DNA from: Diplonema papillatum
Lineage: Eukaryota; Euglenozoa; Diplonemea; Diplonemida; Diplonemidae
DNA: 64,000 bases
Assembly (NCBI GenBank): GCA_030068145.1
Contig: JAPJBO010000652.1
Coordinates: forward strand, 62,001 to 126,000
Direction of reading: 5' to 3'
This document shows positions 33,990 to 44,155 of this stretch, in pieces. The number at the start of each line of letters is the position of its first letter. The stretch's first letter is position 1. The notes beneath the pieces were generated by a model that made no database searches, was not told the DNA's origin, and worked only from the letters and a program-made list of their open reading frames with translations. A program made the translations under genes and the position numbers.

Positions 33990-34290
33990 GAAGGGAGGAA
34001 GTATAGAGGTAGAGGGGCAAATGCAATACAAACACAATCTGATTTGTTCATCCATTTTTGTTCTTCGCTTACGCCACCGGATGTTGTTTTCTCACTCAGG
34101 ACTTTGACCTGTTGTGTTTGTGTGTTTTGTCGTGTAGGGGTAGACCCGCATGACCTCACGTCCGTTCAACACAGTTCGGTAGTTACAGCACTTGGGATGC
34201 TTTCGGGTTTTTGTCTGTGCAGCATCGTCGAGCATTTCCTTGCAAGCTGGCGCTTATGTAAAGAAACCTGGCAAGGAATTAAACAGTTAT
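33990..34290 (+). repeat. ~300-bp interspersed family F
   Basis: This matches the reverse complement of 49495-49790 over nearly 300 bp. Shared blocks: CAGATTTGTTC-like start, TTCTTCGCTTACGCCACCG, GTCGTGTAGGGGTAGACCCG, CATGACCTCACGTCCG, and CAAGCTGGCGCTTATGTAAA. It ends just before the SF3A3 start codon, so it may include the promoter or 5' UTR of that gene. Confidence 0.85.
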
Positions 34291-34399
34291 CCCAAAGCTA
34301 CGCATCTCTTCTCAACCGGGAACTCGCAGATCAGCCGAGAGACAACGAGGCGGGAAGGTGGGCGGGGGGGCCGTGGTCATTCCTGAGTTGCCTCTCATC

Positions 34400-36719
34400 A
34401 TGAGCGTCGCCGCGACAGACATGGAAGTGGTGCGGCAACTGCACGAGGACATAGAACGACATGTCGAAGAAGTTGTTACGGAGGTGCAGTACCAGCCGCA
34501 GGGGCAGCTGAACAAGATGCACCACGAGCATTTCATCCGGGAGCGGATGGAAGATATCCGAGGCCGCAAGAGGCGGCTCGTCGATTACTACAAAAGCAGA
34601 GAAGGGGAAGACGGGCAGGTCAAACCCGAGGCCCCGCTCCCTCTTTCCACCGTCGAGCAGGACTTCTACCAGCGCATCGCAGACACGAAAGAATACTACC
34701 GAAAGTACCCAGATTTGGCTGTCGAGAAGGTTTGCCTTGTTTGTCGTGTCCTGTCTGCAGGCACTCAGGTTCGCGTTGATGACACTGGACCTTCGACCTC
34801 CAAAAAGCGCTAGAAAGATACTCAACGGTCAACGGACTCGAAAGTACCGGCAAACCCACGAAGCAGTCTAAGACTCGAGCGGCGACAAGTCTTTGAGACG
34901 GGTAATTTCTGGGCTTTGGTGTTCAGTGGCATTCTCGCACGCGCGGCGTCCACACTCAGCGGTTGTAAATTTGTTGCATTCGTGTGTGGGGGGCCTTTGA
35001 AGCGTGGATGATGCCTCTCGCGCTGCTCCCTTGAGGTTCCTGGCTCGTGCCAAAGCTCCGCCGCCCGGGTTAAGGGGTTGCGGCATCAGGCGTGGGCCAG
35101 CGCCAGGGAGGCTGTTCGGAGGGGTCACCACCCACCGTTCGCGGGCTTCGTTACTTCACTGCCCCCCCCCTCCTCTACCCGGCCTCAGTCGTCCCGGGGA
35201 AGAGTGCCATCCCCCCCGCGCGGGGAATGGATTGTTGGTGTGCCGCGGGTTCTTCGGTGCGTCCTCGCGACTTCGCCGCTGTCGATCGAATTTGTTGCAT
35301 TAGTGATTGTCAGGCCTTCGACTACCCTGAGCAACGCACTAAGTGCTCTGTGGGTCTTCTGTGGGCCCCGGGAGGAAAACTTTAATGTTTAGGCAGAACA
35401 CTGCCTCTCATGCATGTTTGATGCTAGCATCAAGTTGTCGAAGAAAGTGTAATAAAATAGGGGAAAGGGAAAAGGGTCGCAGGGAGTGTAAAACTCTGCA
35501 GGTAGGGTATGAAACCTTGAGGGACTAATCCTCTTTCTTTTTTTCGGGTTTGCGGGAGGGGGGGGGGGGGGGGGGGGCTGCCAGAGTTTTTGTTGTTGGG
35601 TAGCATTCTCGCACGTTGTCGCAGAGTATCTCCACTTTTCTTACACAGCCGAAACGACTGAAGCCGGATCCCGAACAGTTCAAGGTTCACTTCAGCGGCG
35701 AGGAAGGGTTCGGGCGGTACCTCGATCTCCACGAAGTGTACGCCAAGTTCATGGCGCTTCCCTTCAACTTCGAACTGTCCGAGACACGAGGCAAGACGAG
35801 CTACGAAGCCCTCGCTGCGTTGAAAGTGCGACCCATCGACTACTCGATGTGGATCCGCCGATGCACGATGTTCCACAACCTGCCCCGCAACACGAAGAAC
35901 CAGCAGTACAAGGAGTACCTCGAGGCCTTCCTGCAGTACCTGATCTCGTTCTACGAGAGAACGCAGCCGCTGTCGATGGACGCGGCTGAGATTCTGAAGG
36001 AGGGGGAAGCCAACTTCGCGGAGAGGTGGGCGAGCGGGAGCGTGTTGGGGTGGGACGACGTGAAGATGGTCGATGAGGAAAAGGAGAAGAAGAAGATGAC
36101 GAAGGCAGAGCGGCGCAGCGTGTTTCAGAAGAGCGTCGCGCGGCTCGAGGAGCTGGTGCAGCGGTTTTACGACATGCTTGCAGAGACCGTCGAAGACACG
36201 CTGGTCATGCTCGAACGCAAGGAGACGAAGAGCAAAGAAGAAATCGACGCCGAAAGGGAGCGCGAACGCACGGAAGCCTACCGCATCTACGAAGAACGGT
36301 ACCTTTCCGACCAAAAGAAGAAGGACGACATGCCGAAGGCGCTCGGCAACGCGAAGAACCTTCCCTTGGGCTTCGACGGACAGCCCATCCCCGTGTGGCT
36401 GTACCGCTTGCACGGCCTCAACATGAAGTACTCCTGCGAAATCTGCCGCGGGTACACATACATCGGGCCGAAGGCTTTCGACAAGCACTTCCAAGAACCC
36501 CGCCACACCAACGGGATGAGGTGCCTCCGCATCCCCAACACGAGGCACTTCCACCACATTACTGGCATCCAAGACGCCATTGGTCTGTGGAAAAAGCTGA
36601 AGGACGACGTGTCCATGCGGCAGTGGGTCGCAGACAACGAGCAGGAGTTCGAAGATGCCGAAGGGCACGTCTTCAACAAAAAGACGAGAGACGACATGCG
36701 TCGGCAAGGGCTCATGTAG
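34400..36719 (+). CDS. SF3A3: Splicing factor 3A subunit 3 (SF3a60/Prp9 family)
   Basis: Exons 34400-34729 and 35649-36719 join in phase 0 to give 466 residues (human 501). SF3A3 is part of the U2 snRNP and helps U2 engage the branch site. Exon 1 has the helical N-terminus (HHEHFIRERMEDIRGRKRRL, then YQRIADTKEYYRKYP). Exon 2 has EEGFGRYLDLHEVYAKF and NTKNQQYKEYLEAFLQYL. The C-terminal matrin-type zinc finger reads KYSCEICRGYTYIGPKAF then DKHFQEPRHTNGMRCL, with C373 and C376, followed by IPNTRHFHHITGI and the end DDMRRQGLM. The SAP-like segment of the human protein is absent. In its place is a charged helix (KEKKKMTKAERRSVFQKS). The intron starts GTTTGC and within ~15 bp enters a family D repeat. 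Confidence 0.93.
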
Positions 36720-38610
36720 TGGCTGCCGCATGGTTGGACGACGGACGAAAAATAACAGCAAGAAGAAGGCTCCCGCACGGCCTTTCGTGTCGCCGGCGTG
36801 CTCAGTTTGCCGACACATCGGTCGAAAGCCGGGAGCAAGGATACCTCACTTCGGGAAGAGAACCCGCACGAGGAAAAAAACAGCGGCGCTGCAGAAAACG
36901 TCGGGGTGCACGCAACCCCTCGCGAGTCGTGAATCCTGGGTTTTCATCGCTGACTGCTCAACCTCAACCCTTTGTGCCACGGGAAGCTATTGGACGCAGA
37001 CTGGGAGGTACATTCTTGGCTCCCGTGGCCTTTAAGCAATGCGCCGCTCGCTTGCTTCAGAGAAAAAGTCTTTCTAAAGAAGCTGCATAAGGACTACACG
37101 CACGGGGATGCAAGTGCACAGTGCGTGTGGACTGCCCTACTAGGACCGCCAGCAGGGACTGCGCGAAAGTTATGACACCGTAGCCACTTCCACCACCAAG
37201 CATCCCAGCCAACGCAGTCCTCACATCCGGGTCAGCATCTTTCGGCCTTTCGTACAACGGAATCATCCAAGCCGCTCAACTCGACGCAGGTGGCAGGTGC
37301 AAGTGTATTATAACATCTGTCACATTTCCGGGTTTTGTACGAGACGGGTACCATTCAAGGAGTGCGTACAAACTCTAAACCCCACGTTTTCGGAAGTCCA
37401 CGACTCCTCCGCACACGACGAAGCGAATGGCAGCCCGGATCAGGTGCAGCCGTCAAGAATCGTTGTGTGTGCCTGACGAGAATGCCCAAAAAAGATCTAC
37501 ACGGCATCTTGAAACTGGAGACAGCGGCGCGAGAGTATGTATAAGGGAAGGAATACTACGGTCTTGGAACTCCATCAAAGCCAAACGCGGATATGCTATG
37601 TAGAGACGGGGAGCAAAACGAAGCCGACACAAAAACGGCTGACCGGTCTATTCCGTGAACGATTGCGCAGAAAAGAAGCGCACTGTGCCAGAACCTGTTG
37701 AGAATCAGAAGGAGACACCACAATACGGGTGCAGTTGACCCCGAGTGTCGTCCCAAAGCAGCCAACCCGCGAACCCTTTCGTCAGCTCAGGCGGGGGATC
37801 GTCGGCATTCTGCGCACTCATTCTTAGAACCAACAATCTTGCGAGTTGCCATCCAATGCACTGTGAAGGAAAAGACGTCGGCACCGCGTGTTTTGGTGGT
37901 CGATCATTCTTCCTGCACCTGGAAACGATCAGCTGGCACGCACAAACAAAACGAAGCTATCTTTTTCAGCATTGAGTCGATTATCGGTGTCCTGTTGGAA
38001 GGACTAGCTACCAGACATCTCAGCTCTGGCATCACGACGGCAAATGGCAGCACTGTGAGATTCTGAGGGGCTGCGTAGAACAGACGCTCGTCATCATTGG
38101 TTTAGCACGTTCAGCCAGAGGGTGTTCGACTGATGGCCTCTTCCTAAGCCCTTGTGTTTTTCTTGGTTTTCTCTGTGGCACGCTTGCTCATTCTTCCGTT
38201 TCTCGCCCAGGCATGGCCCGTGCAGTCGAATCTGGTAACTTCACGTGAAAACTTGGTGTCGGTCGCAACACTCACAAACTTGGCTAGCCGTAGTTAGAGT
38301 GTTCAATAAGCATCACTTACCTACATACCCGCCTCACAGCCTCAATGGTCAACCGGTGACCCTAAAACACCGGACCTCCGAACCTCTAAACCACGATAAA
38401 CCCTAGAAAACCGAGAAAGCAGCCTGTACAAGCGATAGCTGTCTGCCTCGGTGGCCTGTTATGTCGTGACCACCTCTTTCTGTCGAGTAGTGGCAGGCGT
38501 TGAACTCTTGTTCTGTGTCCCCGACCCTTCCAGGGGACCCTATTGCAAGCACGGAAACAAACAGGTCCACAAACATAGAAAGGAAAAGGGGCGGAAACCC
38601 GCGGCAAACA
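36720..38610. other. intergenic DNA, no convincing gene
   Basis: The only recognised feature is a family A copy at 37825-37965. A minus-strand stretch at 37057-37266 reads in a protein-like way (ERPKDADPDVRTALAGMLGG), but no start, splice partner or family could be assigned. The rest is unremarkable. Confidence 0.5.
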
Positions 38611-40865
38611 ATGAGCACACTCAGCATCCTCGAGAGCAGCGATGTCAAGACGCACGTGTCACTATCGGTGCCTTGCATAGCAGGAGGGCTGGCCGGGGCT
38701 GCATGCTTTGCAGTCATTCTTCGGGCAGTGCTGAAGCGAGAGGCCCCCGTGGCTGCTGCTCCCCGTATCGCGCTGAAGACCGACTACGACGTTGGCTCTA
38801 CAACGAACGGCCATCTGGCATCCCTCTCGCAGTCGAAAGAGTACCAAGATTGGATGCAGGGCAAAATGGACACTGTCACTGAGCAAATCGAGCACCTGAG
38901 GGGCTTTCTGCGGAGCCTGTACTTGACTGTCGGGTGCATCTACATCGCCGCTCTGGCCTTCGGATGGTATCCTTTTCATTTTCTCCTTTCCTTCTTTACT
39001 TTGATCATAGGTGTCACGGCAAGTTTTGGCAGCCGCTGCTTAACAAGTGCATGCTAATCCATGTGGTTCATGTACTTAAAAGAACTCAATGCTTAATAAA
39101 ATTTGACGTGGGCGGCTTTGGATTTACATCTGAATGACACCTCAATACAAAAAAAGTTGTCGACAACTAACAAGTAAAAGAATGAAACAAAACTACGCAT
39201 TTCTTTGACATACCGTATTTCTAAAAATGCCCCCCTAAAAAATGTTGGCCGGAAATAAACCTGGTGGTCTTGCCCGGTTTATTTTTGGGGGGGGGACACG
39301 GGGAGGGGCACGGGGGGGCACGGAGGGGTTTATTTCCGACTAACATTTTTAGAAATACGGCATAAGACTGAAAATCTGAAACGATTCTTTTACTATTCCG
39401 GAACTAGCACTTGTACAAGGTATTAACCTCGTTGCTATCCCGAGAGAGTATCCGTATGTTCACCACTGGAAGTTCGTGACAGATCCACGGGGGAACCTTT
39501 GCATGGTCTCTCTCCGTTTGTTGTAATAGCTGAGCCGGTCCATCCCCTCTTGATAGACCGTGATAGACCGAAGAATACAGCACCGGGCAATTCGATGCAG
39601 CTCTAGGGACTAGAAATGGACCTGCTAGACCGTGGTGGACCGTGATTCACTGTGATAAACAGCGGCAGGCACTTCGATGCAGTTTTCAAGAGATAGGGAC
39701 AGACCGGCTCAATAGCGAGAACGAAACTGCGAACAGTAGCGAGGAGGAGAGTATTATCGTTTGAGTTTCCCATCAAAACGCTGGCCTCCGCCGTAGGCCG
39801 TGCAGTAGCCAAAAAAAGAAAGAGAGCCCACAGTCACAGACAGTGGAATAAGACGGCGATTCCCCGCCAGGCGAGCTCACCCCCCGGAGAGATGGTCCCT
39901 GCACTCTATCCCGACCCTCTTTCCTTCCTCGTTTGAACCCCATAGGGGCAGCAGCTGTAGTCCGGCAACGTCTACAGCTCCCTTCTTTGCAACTTATCTC
40001 GCTTCCTCTCGATTTGCACCCGCGCATTAGGAAGACCAACGCACACACACACAGGTACTCCATTCCACAACTGCCGCACGTCTACTACGTCAACGACGCC
40101 ATTCTTGCCTGTTTCGTCGTAACAATCGCGTCGTTCTTTTTGCCGGGTTTGGTATGCAGTGTGTTCTAGTCCCTATACAGCCGCCGTCCGGACAAAACCA
40201 TGGCAAGCCATGCAATACACGCTGTTAGTATGTCCTACCGGGTACCACATCCTGGCATATTAAAAGATAGAGTCGGGCTGTAGGCTTTCTGTGCTTGAAA
40301 ATAGTCTCAGCCGTCTCACAACTATGCTGAATAACTAGTGAAGTCTTCATTATTGCCGGAAATGTGTGATCAAACACCTTCCACTGCCACCAAATGTACG
40401 ACCCGTAACCATATAGCCCTTTCTTGCTCTCAGAGAACCCATTTAGCAACGGTCACACGGAGACCTAAACCCCCTGAATTTCAAGCGAACATTAACTCTT
40501 ATTAATGTAGCTGCGCATGAGCTTTGTCTGTCTCTAGTCTGCCTGACTTTGTCCATAGAGTGTCAGATCATTAGGATTCGAACACGCAGACGTTATGTTC
40601 CGTGTCCACTGCTGTAGCCAAACACACCTACACACAGGGGTTCAAGATCTCTGCGTTCCTCGGCCTGTCAGGCAGCATCAGCATGCTGGCCATTGCAGCC
40701 ATCCACCAGATTTCTCACCCGGGCACCCTTGTAGTCACAGCCTTCTCGTTCGTGGGGCCGCTGGTTGACGTGATAGATTCGAAGTACAACGGCCCCCGCG
40801 AGGATCAGTTGAAGCTGCTCCAAAACCCGCACTACGAGCGCAAAACCAGCATTTTCTCATGGTGA
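38611..40865 (+). CDS. Unrecognised five-helix membrane protein
   Basis: Exons 38611-38966, 40055-40151 and 40638-40865 join with matching phases (2, then 0) to give 226 residues. The product has five hydrophobic segments: about 19-39 (VPCIAGGLAGAACFAVIL), 101-119 (SLYLTVGCIYIAALAFGW), 134-151 (AILACFVVTIASFFLPGL), 155-175 (ISAFLGLSGSISMLAIAAIH) and 181-197 (TLVVTAFSFVGPLVDVI). A polar loop (SQSKEYQDWMQGKMDTVTEQ) that may be helical lies before helix 2. The tail is soluble and ends KTSIFSW. Donors are GTATCC and GTATGC; acceptors are CACACAG. I recognise no family. Continuity of hydrophobic topology and phase across three exons makes a real gene likely. Intron 1 holds a family J repeat and a MITE. 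Confidence 0.65.
38970..39130 (+). repeat. interspersed family J
   Basis: TTTACTTTGATCATAGGTGT, CACGGCAAGTTTTGGCAGCC and AAAATTTGACGTGGGCGGCT. A shorter relative is at 31640-31750 in DDRGK1 intron 2, lacking an internal ~45 bp. This copy starts within 5 bp of the donor of intron 1 of the five-helix protein. Confidence 0.8.
39213..39360. mobile_element. 148-bp MITE, CCGTATTTCTAAAAATG termini
   Basis: The left terminus CCGTATTTCTAAAAATG and right terminus CATTTTTAGAAATACGG are exact inverses. Inside lies a second inverted pair, GGCCGGAAATAAACC and GGTTTATTTCCG. Partial relatives: 50378-50512 and 53375-53474. It lies in intron 1 of the five-helix gene. Confidence 0.85.
40385..40505 (+). repeat. 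interspersed family E copy
   Basis: CCGTAACCATATAGCCCTTT, CTTGCTCTCAGAGAACCC, GGTCACACGGAGACC and GAATTTCAAGCGAAC. The best match is 52815-52930, over ~110 bp. It lies in intron 2 of the five-helix gene. Confidence 0.85.
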
Positions 40866-43800
40866 GCGAAGTTTGTATCCCGGTACCAGAACACAACAGT
40901 AAAGAAAAAAGTAGCTCCTTGCAGAAGGGGTATTGAGAGTTTGCCTGCAATCTTGACATGTTTGATAACGAGAAAAGTACTCGTCAGCAAATGGGTAACT
41001 TGTCACGCGACTGCTCTAGGTGTACGTGTAGGTGCAAACAAAAGGTGAGAGAAAACAAACCATTACCACACTTGCTGTTTGAATTGCTCATCCACAAGTG
41101 GGGAACGTTGATACATTATAGTTGTCAACACAAGCGACGTACTTGCCATCCAAGCACACGGTGCTACTGTACTGTGGGTTACCCCCAAGACGGATTTTCC
41201 TGTGCTCTCGTAACATGGGTGGTCCCGAGCTATGAATCGCCGACAAGCCAGATTCACACTGCTGTCTTGTCTGCAGTTCCGCGCTGATGATGACCACCTT
41301 ATGTGCTTCGAGGACCGAAACACGCAGATAGGACTAGTGCGGTGTTGAGCACAGAACCATTCCAAGCGCCTTAACCACTGGTAAGATTGGCAGGTAGGGT
41401 CAAGTAAGAGAAAAGACGACAACAACAACAGAACTATGAACGGGTTCGTGTCTCACCCGCCTAGTGAAATCAAAAAATCTGCACTCCCGTCGAACAGCCC
41501 GAAGATGCCCGCACACACCCACAACACGACTGCTTCGCACCCCCTCAACGAGTGCGTGTAGATGGCGGTGGATACCTTGCCCCCTGACGTAGTCAGCCTC
41601 GTACTCATTTGATAATCCAATCACGGATGAAGCAGGATTTAGCCGGCACTCAACAGGAAAGAAGACCCTGTTCACCACGAGCTGCTGCAGAGCTGCCACA
41701 TCAACAGATATCTATGATCTGGCAGCTGAAGTCCGCAACTCGCCGCCGCCACCCATGAACGAATCACGAAAACGAAAGGGATACACAAGTTGGCACACGT
41801 ACAAGCGACCTCGCCCTCGGGGATAACCTTTGCCTTGCACTCTTTTCATCTCCACCTATCCATGCATGCCGTTGCCCAACAATCATTTTCTTTTATCCCA
41901 CTGTGTAGAATATTCCTCTTTGTTGTCTATCTCTGCCTCCTTGCCAACATTGATGCCAGGGAAAAATACCGATGAAAGTAACTGGGACGAGTGAGCGCAT
42001 GTTGCGCAAGAAGATTTGACCAAGCGACAGGGACAGTGCCACCCGTGGGTTCGGGTTTCTTGCCATCGATTATCATCCCCAGATCGCTCGAATCTTCATG
42101 GGTGCACGCTGAGCTCGCCCTGAACGTTGCCGCCGAATACATGCCAGTTCGAGTTTTTTGGTTTGGTCATCCAGGCTCGTGCAGCATGCGGAGTACCAAA
42201 CCAGCAATACTCGTTTATCCGATTTTGCCAGCATTGTGGCGTCTCTGGCCGAAAACCTGTAGTGACCCGACTAAAGTATTGTGAGCCCAGCCATTTTTAT
42301 CACACACAAATAATTCTTCATTTTCTGGTAGCTCGCCACTTTTCTCCTTCAAGATCTGGCCATATTTCGTGCAGGGTCTGCCAAGAACCTGGAAGGTCGC
42401 CTCCGATGTATGTAGCTTTACTTCTGGAGCACGCTTGCCACCCCTCATGCAAGCGACAGATTTCCGGGACCTTGGCAGCTACTGCTTCGTGTTACGCACT
42501 CCTTTTCAATTCTCTCTTCGCTTTTCCCGACAACAGTGTGGACAGTGTAGCCAAGCACGCGAGTATCAAAAATTGGATGCACGGCTAAAACCTACTCCTT
42601 GAAGAAGACCTCTGTATAGCGGGGGTTTGTGGGCGTGAACTCGTTACACATCTCCATTCAGGCATGGAGATGTGTAACGATTCACGCTCATGCATCCGAA
42701 ATACGGATACACCGTATGCTCATCCTCACAAGGACGGTCGTCCCACAAGTTGCTCGGCTGTGAATCTCATTCTTTTGTGCAAAAAAGGAAACAAAGCTGG
42801 CCCTGCGTTCTTTTTCTTTCTGACATTCCATTTCCTAGAACCGTTCCCCCCCCATCCGCCCCCACCTTTTCAAATATGACTGCACTAGTTTTCAGTTTCC
42901 GATCTTTGTCGGCCTTGGCCTTCTACCGATTCCCTTTTTTTGGTTGACAATGCTGTCGCTCCGGCGCAATTGTGTTGTTTCGTCGGGGTCAAATGTCAAA
43001 AAACGTGCCCAGCGGGATTTGACAAAATCACTTTCCATGTTCACGTGGATCCACGTCCCGGACCCTGGTCCGACGAACCATGTACCCTCTGTATACTCTT
43101 AGGCCCCCGGGTCTATTTTCCACAGATCTCTTCATCGGAGCTGATCTCGATCCGCGGGAAAAGAAAGAGATGCCGAAGAGCTTTCACAAGCTCAGCGGAG
43201 AGTCGAAGAGTGTTGGAGGTACCGGTTCGGGTCGTTTCACACTCACTGATTTGCGCTAGAAAAAGAGTGTTCGAGGGTGTTGATTAGCGTCAAAGAGTGT
43301 GTTCCGTCTTGGCGTGCAAGCAAGAAGAACTTCTGAAGAAAGAAGAAAAGAAAAAGGCCGCTTCTGGTCCAGAAACGTGACGGTCAACCACAGCTTGCAA
43401 GGCTTGAGTCGGAGGCAGCACAGTGCTACAACTACCCCGTCCGCTCAGCCCTGTGGCTGACCGTCTCGACGAGCTTGCGTTCAGCGCAAGCGCCAAGTCC
43501 CAAGGCGCGTCACCCCTTGATGCTTTAGTTTGGGAAATCGGTAGCCACTTGACCCGTAGGCCCGTGGCTCTGCAGTACCGCCGAACACGGGAAGCTTGGC
43601 TCCCGTGTAGCAGGCTTTCCCTGGTACCATCTGTGCAAGCAAAACAAAAGGGTAATGCGTGCGACACCCCCCTTCCCTAACCCGACTACCAGTCTCAGCG
43701 GTCAACCGGAACTCAAACCCGTTTCTTGCGTAAGTGTTGTACGCGTACAATCTAGGAGCGTTACCGACCGGATATTGGCTCTTTCCCCCCCCTTTTCCGT

Positions 43801-44155
43801 CCCTTTCCTAGACAACATCTTCGTCGAAGAAGACTTGATGCTAGCATCAACTATGCATGAGAGCAGTGCTCTGCCTAAACATTAAACTAAGATTTCCCCC
43901 CCGACATTAAACTAAGACTTTCCCCCCACTGTACACTTTTCGTCCGCTGCAGTGTATCTGGGGAAGCAACCCATGACAAGTTCGGGCGAAATCTTGTTCG
44001 TTACCGGGAGCCAAAATCGAAGGGCCTGTCCACCCCCATTCACCACCATACATCCAGGATTGCGGTACGGGGGGCGGAGAGTCGCTTTTTTTAAACGGAA
44101 TCTTGGCTGAAGGTCGGACGGTCTGAGGCGAAGAAGGCCTTCTTTCGTTGTCGAG
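40866..44155. other. repeat-rich intergenic DNA
   Basis: It contains a family D copy (41198-41370), the inverted 265-bp repeat (43355-43640) and a family I copy (43826-43925), including GACTTGATGCTAGCATCAAC. Frames at 41400-41700 (-) and 41990-42600 (+) have no recognisable domains and no splice support. A CQHC-type pair in the latter (FCQHCGVSGRKPVV) is noted but unsupported. Confidence 0.6.

Noticed and set aside
35430..36818. 462-residue minus-strand frame opposite SF3A3
   Set aside because: It is a shadow; the plus strand has clear SF3A3 homology and the zinc finger.
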